This document shows positions 19,045 through 27,724 of a stretch of 64,000 bases of DNA, one piece after another. Every line of letters starts with the position of its first letter. Within the stretch, counting starts at the first letter, position 1. The translations under genes were made by a program, and so were the position numbers. The notes below the pieces were generated by a model that made no database searches, had not been told where the DNA came from, and was given only the letters and a program-made list of their open reading frames with translations. Origin of the DNA: Alloactinosynnema sp. L-07 (GTDB taxonomy: Bacteria > Actinomycetota > Actinomycetes > Mycobacteriales > Pseudonocardiaceae); NCBI RefSeq assembly GCF_900070365.1, contig NZ_LN850107.1, forward strand, positions 1 to 64,000, given 5' to 3'.

Positions 19045-19684
19045 CAAGCGGCGCGACGGGGCTCAGCTGGAGCCAGTGCGGCAGCCCCCGCACCACCCAC
19101 CGGGCCCCGGTCAGGGTCAGCCGCCCCGCCTTGGCCGCGTCCATGAGGTCGACCTCGCCCTCCCAGACGCGGTACAGCGTGGCGATGTCCGAGGCCAGGA
19201 CAGCGTCGACGTCGAAGCCGGGGTCGGTGTAGCAGACCGAGGCGTCGTCGGGTTCGAGTACGAGCCAGAAGACGCGCTTGCGGTCGGGGACCTGGATCTG
19301 GATGACCGCCCGGTTCGCGATCTCGCTGGTGTCGACCCGGCCGTGCAGCCACCACATCAGCAGCTCGGGGTCCATCTCCTCGGGCTGCGGGTCACCGAAG
19401 GCGTGCCGGGCGCCCCAGTCGGCCAGGCCGAACACCAGCGGCCGCAGGTCCTCGCCGGAGTGGGTCAGCTCGTAGCCGGTGTCGGTCCGCACGACGATGC
19501 CCGCGTTCTCCAGCTGTCTGAACCGGCGGGCGAGCAGGGCCCTGGACAGGCCGGGCAGACCCCTGGCGATCTCGTTGAAGCGGGTCTTGCCGATCAGCAG
19601 TTCCCGGACGATGAGCAGCGTCCAGCGGTCGCCGAGGACCTCGACGGCTCGGACGATCGGGCAGTACTGGGCGTAGGGACGCAC
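19025..19684 (-). CDS. HxlR-family transcriptional regulator with a C-terminal SCP2-like domain
   Basis: 219-residue regulator. The N-terminal 100 residues are a winged helix of HxlR type: CPIVRAVEVLGDRWTLLIVR, LIGKTRFNEIARGLPGLSRA, then LARRFRQLENAGIVVRTDTGYELT. The C-terminal half (LVLEPDDASVCYTDPGFDVD) resembles an SCP2-like ligand pocket found in many actinobacterial relatives. It diverges from the acyl-CoA dehydrogenase/P450 pair, so control of that pair is the natural guess. An inverted repeat sits 14-31 bp before its GTG start. Confidence 0.85.
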   Translation of the reverse strand: MRPYAQYCPIVRAVEVLGDRWTLLIVRELLIGKTRFNEIARGLPGLSRALLARRFRQLENAGIVVRTDTGYELTHSGEDLRPLVFGLADWGARHAFGDPQPEEMDPELLMWWLHGRVDTSEIANRAVIQIQVPDRKRVFWLVLEPDDASVCYTDPGFDVDAVLASDIATLYRVWEGEVDLMDAAKAGRLTLTGARWVVRGLPHWLQLSPVAPLVRAARA

Positions 19685-19697
19685 ACCAGGTGAGTCG

Positions 19698-19715
19698 GGT
19701 CGGGACGGTCCGACC
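19698..19715. promoter_or_regulatory. Inverted repeat, candidate HxlR operator
   Basis: GGTCGG and CCGACC arms are separated by 6 bp, within the 118-bp gap between the divergent HxlR gene and the acyl-CoA dehydrogenase gene. The position suits autoregulation and control of the divergent pair. Winged-helix HxlR dimers bind such symmetric sites. Confidence 0.4.
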
Positions 19716-19802
19716 GTTACGGGTGCGGTTCAGTTTCTGCACTACCTGGCCGCTCGGACCCTTCCTACCGTCAGTGCCACTACCCAGCGAAAGGCACTGA
19801 AC

Positions 19803-20966
19803 ATGACGCTCATCGATTCACCGCCCGACACCGACACCCGCTTCGTCGGACTCGCCGCCGAGATCGGCGCGGTCGCCGCGAAGCACGCCGCCGAGCACGA
19901 TCGGGACGCCACGTTCGTCAGTGAGGCGTACGCGCTCATGCGGGACCGGGGATATCTCGCGCTGGCCGTACCCGTGGAGCTGGGCGGACTCGGCGCGAGC
20001 TTCAAGCAGGTCTGCCACGCGCAGGCCGAGCTCGCCCGGCATGACGGCGCGACGGCGCTGGCCTGCGCGATGCACCAGTACCTGACCCTGATGCAGGTGT
20101 ATCGGCGGCGCAAGGGTGCCCCGGACGCGGAAGCCGTGCTGCGCCGGATCGCCGACGACGGGATCGTCATCGCGACCAGCGGAGGTTCCGACTGGCTGTG
20201 GCCGACGACCACGGCGGTCGAGGTCGGCGGCGGGTATCTCATCAACGGCCGCAAGGCGTTCTGCAGCCAGTCGCCCGGAGCCACTGTCGTGGCGACGTGC
20301 GCGGTGCTCGGTGAGGGCGCGGGCGCCGAGGTGATCCACTTCAGCGTGCCGTTCGCCGCCGAGGGCGTCCGGATCGAGGAGACCTGGGACACGCTCGGCA
20401 TGCGCGGCACGGCCAGCCACGACGTCGTCATCGAGGATGTCGTCATCCCGGCCGACAAGATCACCGGCCGCCGCCCGTACGGCGAGTTCGGCGGGCCGCT
20501 CGCGGCCGCCGCGATGCACTTCGCGCCGGTCGTGGGCGCCACCTACTACGGGATCGGGGCGGGCGCGCGGGCTATCGCCGTCGCCGCCGCGACCGCCGGG
20601 ACCCGCGGACCGACAGCGCTGGCGAACCTGCCCAGGGTGCAGCGGGCGGTCGGGCTGATGGACACCAGGCTCCGGGTCGCGTGGTGGGCGCTCATGGGCG
20701 CGGTCGACGAGCTCGGCGAGGACTACACCTGCGACCCGACGACGCTGAACACCGTGATGATCGCCAAGCGGCAGGCCGTGACGGCGGCGATCGAGGTGGT
20801 GGACCTGGCGATGGACGTCGTCGGCGGGCGCGCGTTCTACCGCCGGTTCCCGCTGGAGCGGGCTTACCGCGACGTTCGGGCGGGCGCGTTCCACCCGTTC
20901 ACGCCTGAGTTGACTCTTACTTACGCGGGTAAGCTTGCGTTGGGCGACAGCGGCGTCACGGAATGA
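19803..20966 (+). CDS. Acyl-CoA dehydrogenase
   Basis: 387-residue flavoenzyme of the acyl-CoA dehydrogenase family, which introduces a double bond alpha-beta to a thioester. The domain order is normal: helical N-terminal part (YALMRDRGYLALAVPVELGG), beta middle domain with FAD-contact residues (TSGGSDW, INGRKAFCSQSPGATVVAT, DTLGMRGTASHDV) and a helical C-terminal domain (VVDLAMDVVGGRAFYRRFPLER). It is a short version close to those acting in secondary metabolism or on unusual acyl groups. The P450 gene follows 63 bp later on the same strand. The ATG has a purine-rich CGAAAGG upstream. Confidence 0.85.
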   Translation: MTLIDSPPDTDTRFVGLAAEIGAVAAKHAAEHDRDATFVSEAYALMRDRGYLALAVPVELGGLGASFKQVCHAQAELARHDGATALACAMHQYLTLMQVYRRRKGAPDAEAVLRRIADDGIVIATSGGSDWLWPTTTAVEVGGGYLINGRKAFCSQSPGATVVATCAVLGEGAGAEVIHFSVPFAAEGVRIEETWDTLGMRGTASHDVVIEDVVIPADKITGRRPYGEFGGPLAAAAMHFAPVVGATYYGIGAGARAIAVAAATAGTRGPTALANLPRVQRAVGLMDTRLRVAWWALMGAVDELGEDYTCDPTTLNTVMIAKRQAVTAAIEVVDLAMDVVGGRAFYRRFPLERAYRDVRAGAFHPFTPELTLTYAGKLALGDSGVTE

Positions 20967-21029
20967 CGTCACACCGGCCGGGGGCTCGGCGATGTAGCGG
21001 TCAAACCACACATCGCGGAGGCTGCTTCC

Positions 21030-22193
21030 ATGATCACGATCGCCGAAAGCGCGTTCATGGCCCGGTCGGACTCACCCATGACGCTGGGGCGCACGCTGGC
21101 GGCGCTGGGTCGGGAGAACCCGGTCGTGTTCGACGAGCGGATGGGCGCCCCGGTGGTGCTGCGGCACGCCGATGTCTCCACGGGGCTGCGCGACACCACG
21201 ACGTTCAGCACCAAGTTCTACGGCATGGGCCCCATGGCCGCGTCGATGATCGCCCACGACGGCCCCGAGCACGTGCGGCAGCGGCGCATCCACAACCGGT
21301 TCTTCAGCCCCGGCGCGAGCAAGCGGTACGAGGAGCGCATCCGCCCGATCGCGGCCGCGGTCTTCGGCTCGCTGGCCGGGCCGCGGGTCGAGCTGATCGA
21401 GGCGGCGGTCGCGCGCTACCCGATGCAGGTGTTCCTCGACCTGCTGGGCATCCCCGACGAGGTCGGTGACCAAGGGCTTCAGTGGGTGCGCACGATCGTG
21501 AGCTGGCTGGGCTCGCCGATGGACGAGGCGATGGTCGCGCCCGGTCTCCAGGCGTATCAGGAACTGAGCGACTACACCGCGACCCTGGTGGAGCAGGAGC
21601 GGGCGAAGCCGAGTGACAACCTGCTCGGCGAGATCATCCGGGCCCACGAGGGCGAGTTCTCGCTGGAGTCCTGTGTGGCCGCGGTCGTCAGCCTGCTGCT
21701 GGGCGGCTTCGAGACGACGATCCAGATGATGACCGCGACCGTCGGCTCGCTGCTGCTCAACCCCGACGCGCTGGCCCAGGTCCGCGCCGACCGGTCGCTC
21801 ATCGACGGCGCGATCGACGAGGCGTTCCGCTGGGCCAACCCGTCGGCCGGGCTCTACCGGCTGGTCCTGCGCGACACCGAGATCGCGGGCACCCCCATGG
21901 CAGCGGGCAGCATGACCTACTTCTGTATCGCCGCCGCCCACTACGACGCCGAGGCGTTCCCCTCCCCGGAGACCTTCGACGTCACCCGCGCCCCCAGTCA
22001 TCTCGGCTTCGGACTCGGACCGCACTACTGTGTCGGCGCCCCGCTGGCCAAGATCGAGGTCCGGGCCGCTGTCGACGCGCTGCTCGACGCCTACCCGAAC
22101 CTGCGTTCGGACCCGGACCGCCCGATGTCCTTCCAGTACGGCGCCAGGGGTTTCGTGCAGCACGGCACCGACGCCGTCCCGGTCCTGCTCTGA
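21030..22193 (+). CDS. Cytochrome P450
   Basis: 387-residue bacterial class I P450 monooxygenase. The I-helix has LLLGGFETT (GGxET variant of the oxygen-binding motif), the K-helix has EAFRW (ExxR), and the haem loop is FGLGPHYCVG with the Cys ligand at about residue 334. No membrane anchor. It needs a ferredoxin and reductase, none of which lies nearby. Probably co-transcribed with the acyl-CoA dehydrogenase upstream (63-bp gap). An ACAD plus P450 pair next to an HxlR regulator suggests oxidation of a small carboxylic or acyl substrate, which is inference. A strong hairpin follows the stop. Confidence 0.9.
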   Translation: MITIAESAFMARSDSPMTLGRTLAALGRENPVVFDERMGAPVVLRHADVSTGLRDTTTFSTKFYGMGPMAASMIAHDGPEHVRQRRIHNRFFSPGASKRYEERIRPIAAAVFGSLAGPRVELIEAAVARYPMQVFLDLLGIPDEVGDQGLQWVRTIVSWLGSPMDEAMVAPGLQAYQELSDYTATLVEQERAKPSDNLLGEIIRAHEGEFSLESCVAAVVSLLLGGFETTIQMMTATVGSLLLNPDALAQVRADRSLIDGAIDEAFRWANPSAGLYRLVLRDTEIAGTPMAAGSMTYFCIAAAHYDAEAFPSPETFDVTRAPSHLGFGLGPHYCVGAPLAKIEVRAAVDALLDAYPNLRSDPDRPMSFQYGARGFVQHGTDAVPVLL

Positions 22194-22199
22194 GGTGGT

Positions 22200-22238
22200 G
22201 GTCTCCTCGGCACCGTGACGGGCGATGCCGAGGAGACC
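22200..22238. terminator. Bidirectional hairpin terminator between P450 and the 86-residue peptide gene
   Basis: Perfect 13-bp arms GGTCTCCTCGGCA and TGCCGAGGAGACC with a 13-nt loop sit between two converging stops. There is no T-tract, as is common in actinomycetes. Confidence 0.65.
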
Positions 22239-22241
22239 GGT

Positions 22242-22502
22242 TCACATCGCGACGATGATGATGATCACGGTGCCGTCTTCGAGCACGATGACCAGCACGC
22301 CGACGCCGCCCTTGGCCTTGGCCGCCGACCGGTCCAACTGGACGGACACGTCGGCGTCGGCGGCCAGGTCGAGGCCCGCGGCGTTGAGCGTGTCGATCGG
22401 CGCCTCGACCAGCTTGCCGACCTCGCCCGCCGCCAGCGTGCCCGACCATAGGTCAGAGGACTTGAAACCGGAGGTGGTCACGTCGATCTTGGTGAGCTTC
22501 AT
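22242..22502 (-). CDS. Small 86-residue protein, unknown; precursor-peptide-like layout
   Basis: I recognise no family. The N-terminal 60 residues are acidic and helix/beta mixed (MKLTKIDVTTSGFKSSDLW, then TLAAGEVGKLVEAPIDTL). A basic KAKGG then precedes a very hydrophobic C-terminus of about 20 residues (VGVLVIVLEDGTVIIIIVAM). A Gly-Gly before a distinct tail recalls leader/core borders of ribosomal peptides, but the tail has no Cys and only one Thr, and no modifying enzyme or peptidase-transporter lies nearby. The tail could instead form a beta-hairpin that aggregates or inserts in membrane. AAGGGA stands 6 bp before the ATG, and it is divergent from the NB-ARC regulator, so it is very likely expressed. 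Confidence 0.6.
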   Translation of the reverse strand: MKLTKIDVTTSGFKSSDLWSGTLAAGEVGKLVEAPIDTLNAAGLDLAADADVSVQLDRSAAKAKGGVGVLVIVLEDGTVIIIIVAM

Positions 22503-22661
22503 GGTGCTTCCCTTCGTGGATGCCCTGTCTCCCAGGTGGATCCAGTCTCAGCGCGGTCGGTAGCCGGTTGACGGAATCGAACAGAACCGGCCGCCCCAAA
22601 GGGCAAACCGGTTTACAGCCCGGATCCCGGGGAGGACCCTCGACGCCGGAGGGGAGGACGG

Positions 22662-25208
22662 ATGGGTGAGCTGCCCAGACCGAGCGTGTCCGAAGGCCCG
22701 GTCCGCGTGTTCTTCGACGACCTGCACGACCTGCACCATCGCGCGGGCTGGCCGAGCCTGCGGGACATGGCCAAGGAGGTCGGGTGCAGCCACACCACGA
22801 TCTCCGCGGCGTTCTCCGGCTCAGCCGTGCCGCGCTGGGGCCTGGTCGAACTGATCGTGGAGGCGCTGGGCGGTGACGTCGGCGCCTTCCACGCGCGGTG
22901 GCTCGCGGCGAGCAGCAAAGCCGAGCCCGCACCCGAGCCGACCGCGGGGTCCGCGACCTCCGCGCCCCGCCAGCTCCCCGCCGACGTCGCCGCGTTCACC
23001 GGCCGGGCCGCCCAACTCGCCGCGCTCGACCGGGCCGCCGCGCCGCCGCCCGCGGTCACTATCGCCGCGGTGACTGGGACCGGTGGGGTGGGCAAGACCG
23101 CCCTCGCCGTGCACTGGGCGCACCGCGCGGCGGCGCGGTTCCCGGACGGACAGTGCTATCTGAACCTCCGCGGCTACTCGCCCGACCAGCCCGTCCCACC
23201 CGCCGCCGCGCTGGAGTCCCTGCTGGTCGCGCTCGGGGTGGCGCGGTCGGCCGTGCCACACGCACTCGACGAGCGGGCCGCGCTCTACCGCACGACGGTG
23301 GCGGGCAAACACCTCCTGATCGTGCTGGACAACGCCCGTTCGGTCGAGCAGGTGCGCGACCTGCTGCCCGGCGCCCCGACCTGCCAGGTCCTGGTGACCA
23401 GCCGCGACACCCTGGCCGCGCTGGTCGCGCGGCACGGTGCCGTCCGGGTCGACTTGGACGTGCTGACCGTCGCGGAGTCCGTCGACCTGTTGCGCAGGCT
23501 CCTCGGCGACCGGGTCGACGCCGAACCCGGCGAAGCCGAGGCGCTGGCCGCGCGCTGCGCCCGGCTGCCGCTGGCGATCCGGATCGCCGCCGAACTCGCC
23601 GCCGCCCGGCCGAAGGCGCCGCTGTCGTGGCTGACCGCCGAACTGGCCGACGAGGCGGGCAGGCTCGACCTACTCGCCGCGGGCGACGACGACGAGACCG
23701 CCGTGCGGGCGGTCTTCTCCTGGTCCTGCACGCACTTGTGGCCCGCCGACCTGGACTCGTTCCAACTACTTGGGTTGCACCCTGGCCAGCAGGTCCAGGT
23801 CAGTGTCGCCGCCGCGCTCTTCGGCGTGGCCGAGACCGCCGCCCGCCGGTCGCTGGCGGCGCTGGCCCAAGCGCACCTGGTGGACGAGATCCGGCCCGGC
23901 TGGTTCGCGATGCACGACCTGTTGCGCGCGTACGCCGCCGAGCAGGCCGCGGGCCGGGCCGACCGGGCCCAGGCGCGGGAGCGGTTGTTCGATCACTATC
24001 TGTCCCGCGCGCGAGCCGTCGATCCACGCGATACCTGGCTCAGCGACGAGCACGAGAACCTCGTCGCCGTGGCCGCCGTCGCGCCGCCCAGGTTCGCGCT
24101 CGACCTGTCGGAATGCCTGGCCAAGCCCTTCGACCTGCGTGCGCACTACCGTGACGGCCTCGCGCTGCACGAGTCGGCGGTGCGGGCCGCGCGCGACCTG
24201 GGCGACCGCGCGGGGGAGGCGGCGGCGCTGAACCGGCTGGGCACCGCGCTGCTGCGGGTCGGCGCCTATCCGGCCGCCACCGAACGCCACCAGATCGCCC
24301 TCGGCATCAGCCGGGAAACCGGTGACCTGGCCGAGGAAGCCGGGGCGCGGCACGGTCTCGGGGTGGTGTCATGGCGGCTGGGCCGCTACGCCGACGCACG
24401 CGAACACCTGACGGCCGCGCTGGCGATCCGGCGCGACATCGGCGACGTGCCCGGCGAGGGCACCGAGCTCTACGGACTCGGCACCGTCCACCGCCAGCTC
24501 GGCGACTACGAGACCGCGCTCGACTACCAGCGCGGCGCGCTGCTGCTCTATCGCGCGTGCGGCGACCAGCTCGGGGAGAGCCGCGTCCTCAACAATCTGG
24601 GCCCGACGCTGGAGCGGATGGGTCGCTTCGCCGACGCTCTCGACCACTGCGAGCGGTCGCTGGCACTGAACCGGGTGATCGGCAACCGGATGGGTGAAGC
24701 GGTGGCCACCACCAACCTCGCGTCGGCGGAGTGCCGCCTCGGCAGGCTCGATGACGCGGTGAAGCACCACGAACAGGCGTTGGCGCTCTACCTGGAGATC
24801 GGCTACCGGACCGGCGAGGCTGACGGCCGCTATGGCCTCGGCGCCGCCCTGCGCGCGCTGGGCAGGCTCGCCGACGCCGAGCACCAGCTGCGGTGGGCCA
24901 TCGAGATCGCCCACGACGTCGGCGAGATCGACGTCGAGATCGGCGCGTCGGTCGAACTCGGGGAGACCTTGCGCCTGCGCGGCGCGCGGGAGGCCAAAGA
25001 CGTGCTCCGCCAAGCGCACGACCTGGCGGTGCGGACCGGCGACGACTACGACCACGGCCGCGCGCTGGCGGCGCTGGCGGAACTGGATTTCGCCGCCGGA
25101 CACGCGTCCGCCGCGCGCGAGCGGTGGCTCGCGGCGGCGGACTTGTTCGAGCGGCTGGGTGTGCCGGAGGGCGGCGCGGTCCGGCAGCGGCTCACTGGAG
25201 CTTGGTGA
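22662..25208 (+). CDS. AfsR-like regulator: HTH, NB-ARC ATPase and TPR repeats
   Basis: 848-residue STAND-type regulator. Residues 15-85 hold an XRE-like helix-turn-helix (RDMAKEVGCSHTTISAAFSG). The NB-ARC module follows: Walker A GTGGVGKTALAVHWA at about residue 142, Walker B HLLIVLDNA at about 220, sensor VLVTSRD, and the GLPLA-like motif CARLPLAIRIAAELAA. A winged helix (DSFQLLGLHPGQQ) leads to a C-terminal array of TPRs, about 480-840, with GxxxxEAxxxxxLG-like periodicity. ATP binding and ligand or partner binding to the TPRs would release DNA-binding activity. Unlike AfsR itself there is no N-terminal SARP/BTAD domain. The nearest target candidate is the divergent 86-residue peptide gene. 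The 3' end overlaps the convergent protease gene. Confidence 0.85.
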   Translation: MGELPRPSVSEGPVRVFFDDLHDLHHRAGWPSLRDMAKEVGCSHTTISAAFSGSAVPRWGLVELIVEALGGDVGAFHARWLAASSKAEPAPEPTAGSATSAPRQLPADVAAFTGRAAQLAALDRAAAPPPAVTIAAVTGTGGVGKTALAVHWAHRAAARFPDGQCYLNLRGYSPDQPVPPAAALESLLVALGVARSAVPHALDERAALYRTTVAGKHLLIVLDNARSVEQVRDLLPGAPTCQVLVTSRDTLAALVARHGAVRVDLDVLTVAESVDLLRRLLGDRVDAEPGEAEALAARCARLPLAIRIAAELAAARPKAPLSWLTAELADEAGRLDLLAAGDDDETAVRAVFSWSCTHLWPADLDSFQLLGLHPGQQVQVSVAAALFGVAETAARRSLAALAQAHLVDEIRPGWFAMHDLLRAYAAEQAAGRADRAQARERLFDHYLSRARAVDPRDTWLSDEHENLVAVAAVAPPRFALDLSECLAKPFDLRAHYRDGLALHESAVRAARDLGDRAGEAAALNRLGTALLRVGAYPAATERHQIALGISRETGDLAEEAGARHGLGVVSWRLGRYADAREHLTAALAIRRDIGDVPGEGTELYGLGTVHRQLGDYETALDYQRGALLLYRACGDQLGESRVLNNLGPTLERMGRFADALDHCERSLALNRVIGNRMGEAVATTNLASAECRLGRLDDAVKHHEQALALYLEIGYRTGEADGRYGLGAALRALGRLADAEHQLRWAIEIAHDVGEIDVEIGASVELGETLRLRGAREAKDVLRQAHDLAVRTGDDYDHGRALAALAELDFAAGHASAARERWLAAADLFERLGVPEGGAVRQRLTGAW

Positions 25209-27582
25209 GGGACGTCCCGTTCGACACCGCCAGCGCGAAGTTCTGCCGCGCCACCGGCCCCACCGGGACACCAGGGGCGGGCATGATGACCGAGAACCCG
25301 AACACGGCGATCCGGTACACCCCGGGCAGCGCGTCGGGGACGGTCACCTGCTGCACGTTGTTGACCGGGTCCGGGAACCGGCTGACATCGCCGTCGAGCG
25401 CTTTCCCCTCTGGGTCGACCACCCGCAGGTAGAGCTGGTTGACCAGGCCACCGCCCGAACCCGACGGCGCGTCCGTCCACACGAGAGTGACGCGCAGCGG
25501 CTCGCCCGCCGTCATTCCGTCGATCCGCAGGACGCGGAACTCGCCGGTCTGCACGGCGTCGTCAGGCGAGTCGGCGAAGCAGACCGGCTTGCCCGACACC
25601 GTGGTCAGGCAGCGCGCCACATCGACCCGGCCGAACCCGGCGGCCGTCGCGGCGGCGCCGGAGACCTCGCCGGGGAACTGCCCCGGCAGCGGCGTGGCGC
25701 CGTGGATCAGCATCGCCTTGAGCAGGGCGGCCGACGGGTGGTGGCGCCGCTGCTCCACGAGGTGCTGGCGGACCACCGCGACCGCGCCCGCGACCAGCGG
25801 CGTGGACATGCTCGTCCCGCCGCTCCAGCAGTAGAACGGCCGCAGCGGATGGCCCGCGGGCAGCCTGCCCCACAGCGGATCGATCGACTGCGGGATGACC
25901 GTGGACAGCGTCGAGAGCACGTTCGTTCCCGGCGCCACCACGTCCGGCTTGATCCGCTGGTCGTCGGCGGGCCCGCGCGAGGAGAACGCGGCCAGCCCGT
26001 CAGGGTTGTCGGAGAGGTGACCGGCCGGGCCGAACGCGGGGTAGCGCAGGTTCCCGTCCTTGTCCTTCAGCTCGTCCCACCGCTTGTTCCGCCCGGGGGG
26101 CGGCTGGGAGCCCGCGGGCCGCACGTTCTCCGACGCGCCGACCGTGAGGCAGTTCTTCGCCGTGCCCGGCGCGGAAATGGTGTCCTGGTCGACGACGCCG
26201 TCGCCGTTGGCGTCGACGCCCGCGTTGCCCGCCGAGAACAGGATCAGCATGTCCTGGTGGTCCCAGATGAACTTGTCGACCACCTGCGCGGTGGTGGTGT
26301 ACGCGCCGTCCGCGGGCGAGCCCCACGAGTTGGTGTGGATGCGCGCGCCCGCCTGGTAGGCCTGCTCGAACAGCGGCTGCAAGTTGAGGGGAAGCCCGTA
26401 GAGCCCGACCGCGTTGGGCGGCCACTCGTCCTCGAACGGCCTGATCCCCTCAGCGGCAAGCTGCTCAGCGGTCTTCCACGCCACCTTTTGCCCAATGGAC
26501 TGGAAGAACACCCTGGCCTTCGGCGCGACCCCGGACGGCACGGTGTCGCCGCCGACGGTCCTGGCCGCGCGGCCGTTGCCCAGCACGGAACCCGCCACGT
26601 GGGTGCCATGGCCGGAGTCGGGGTCGCCCGGACCGTCGTCGTGCTCGGGTTCGTCGGTGGTGAACCTGCGGTAGTCGGCCTTGGTCGGCCAACTGGTGAT
26701 GCCCGCGACCCGGCCGCGCAGGTCGGGGTGCATGGTCTCGGGCACGCCGGTGTCGATGCCGGAGTCGGCGATGGCCACGATCTGGCCGGACCCGGTGAGC
26801 ACGGTGGTGTCGAAGGTGTTGTCGCTCGGCACCCGCATGACTTTCCTGGCCTGGTCGTTGTGCGCGACCACGCGGGTGTGGGGCTCGATCGACCGCACGC
26901 CGGGGAGTTCGGCCAGTTCGGTGATCGCGGCGGCCGGGGCCGAGGCCACGACGACCCCTGCCTCGGCGCTGAGTACGGAGCCACCTGCGGCCTCGACCAC
27001 GGCGACGACCGGTGCGAGGTCCTCGGCGGGGAAGACCGCGACCTCGACCTGGGCCGCGCGGTAGCCGCCGGGCTCGGCGAGTGCGGCGTGGTCCAGCCTG
27101 CGGCCGCCGCCCCGCAGCGCGGGCGCGACGCACATCGCCGCCCGGTACGGCGTCACGCCCGCCGCCCACGGCTGCGCCCGAAGCCGGTGGGCGGCGTCGG
27201 GCAGCGCGCTGACCAGCAGGGTGAGGTCTTCGAGGCTGTCCAGGACGGTCACCCCGTGCTGGGTCAGCCAGGTGAGCCAGGCCGCCGCGGCGGGACCGGC
27301 CAGCCGGACCAGGTAGTACCCGGTCCGGCCCGGATCGGTCGGCGTCGGCGCGCGCTCCTCGGCGGCCTGCGCGTCGGCGAAGTCGAACTCGTTGCCGGTC
27401 GCCCGCACGGCCTGCGCGGGCAGCTCGGCGGTCTGCAGGCCGCGCTGTTCCAGGTCCGCGACCTGCGCGTCGGTGGCGTCGACCAGGACGGCGTGGGGGT
27501 AGCGGGCGAGCACGGTGGTTTCGGTTTCGCGCAGGGTGTCGAGGTCCTCGGCGGACCTGGGGATGACCAGCAGCGTTGTCAT
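25192..27582 (-). CDS. Subtilisin-like serine protease (S8), no signal peptide
   Basis: 796-residue protein. The catalytic triad is Asp in IVAIADSGIDTG, His in SGHGTHVAGS and Ser in GGTSMSTPLVAG. An N-terminal part of about 250 residues contains two segments that resemble I9-type inhibitory prodomains (YYLVRLAGPAAAAWLTWL and VEVAVFPAEDLAPVVAVV). After the catalytic domain, a beta-sandwich (RVTLVWTDAPS) like that of KP-43-type alkaline proteases ends the chain. There is no signal peptide or transmembrane segment, so the protein either stays in the cell or leaves by another route. It overlaps the NB-ARC gene by 17 bp. Long insertions between Asp and His, and between His and Ser, carry acidic loops that may bind calcium. 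Confidence 0.85.
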   Translation of the reverse strand: MTTLLVIPRSAEDLDTLRETETTVLARYPHAVLVDATDAQVADLEQRGLQTAELPAQAVRATGNEFDFADAQAAEERAPTPTDPGRTGYYLVRLAGPAAAAWLTWLTQHGVTVLDSLEDLTLLVSALPDAAHRLRAQPWAAGVTPYRAAMCVAPALRGGGRRLDHAALAEPGGYRAAQVEVAVFPAEDLAPVVAVVEAAGGSVLSAEAGVVVASAPAAAITELAELPGVRSIEPHTRVVAHNDQARKVMRVPSDNTFDTTVLTGSGQIVAIADSGIDTGVPETMHPDLRGRVAGITSWPTKADYRRFTTDEPEHDDGPGDPDSGHGTHVAGSVLGNGRAARTVGGDTVPSGVAPKARVFFQSIGQKVAWKTAEQLAAEGIRPFEDEWPPNAVGLYGLPLNLQPLFEQAYQAGARIHTNSWGSPADGAYTTTAQVVDKFIWDHQDMLILFSAGNAGVDANGDGVVDQDTISAPGTAKNCLTVGASENVRPAGSQPPPGRNKRWDELKDKDGNLRYPAFGPAGHLSDNPDGLAAFSSRGPADDQRIKPDVVAPGTNVLSTLSTVIPQSIDPLWGRLPAGHPLRPFYCWSGGTSMSTPLVAGAVAVVRQHLVEQRRHHPSAALLKAMLIHGATPLPGQFPGEVSGAAATAAGFGRVDVARCLTTVSGKPVCFADSPDDAVQTGEFRVLRIDGMTAGEPLRVTLVWTDAPSGSGGGLVNQLYLRVVDPEGKALDGDVSRFPDPVNNVQQVTVPDALPGVYRIAVFGFSVIMPAPGVPVGPVARQNFALAVSNGTSLTKLQ

Positions 27583-27724
27583 GGCGTCTCCTGACGGTGG
27601 TTTGGTCCATCGTCAGGCGGTTAGCGGGTGGGTTGACGAAGCTGGACGGAACTGGACAGCCCGCCCTCGGCCTGGCCGACTTCCGAACCCGACTTGCCAC
27701 TTGGCCCAGGCTGACCGCCAGAGG

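Noticed and set aside
18205-22193. A polyketide or aclacinomycin-type biosynthetic cluster
   Set aside because: The RdmC-like hydrolase and P450 are present, but no synthase, carrier protein or glycosyltransferase gene is seen.
22242-22502. Lanthipeptide or thiopeptide precursor
   Set aside because: The putative core has no Cys or Ser and one Thr, and no cyclase, dehydratase or YcaO gene is nearby.
24832-27594. A 920-codon plus-strand open frame over the subtilase gene
   Set aside because: The minus strand carries a complete S8 protease with all catalytic motifs; the plus-strand product is low-complexity Arg/Gly/His.
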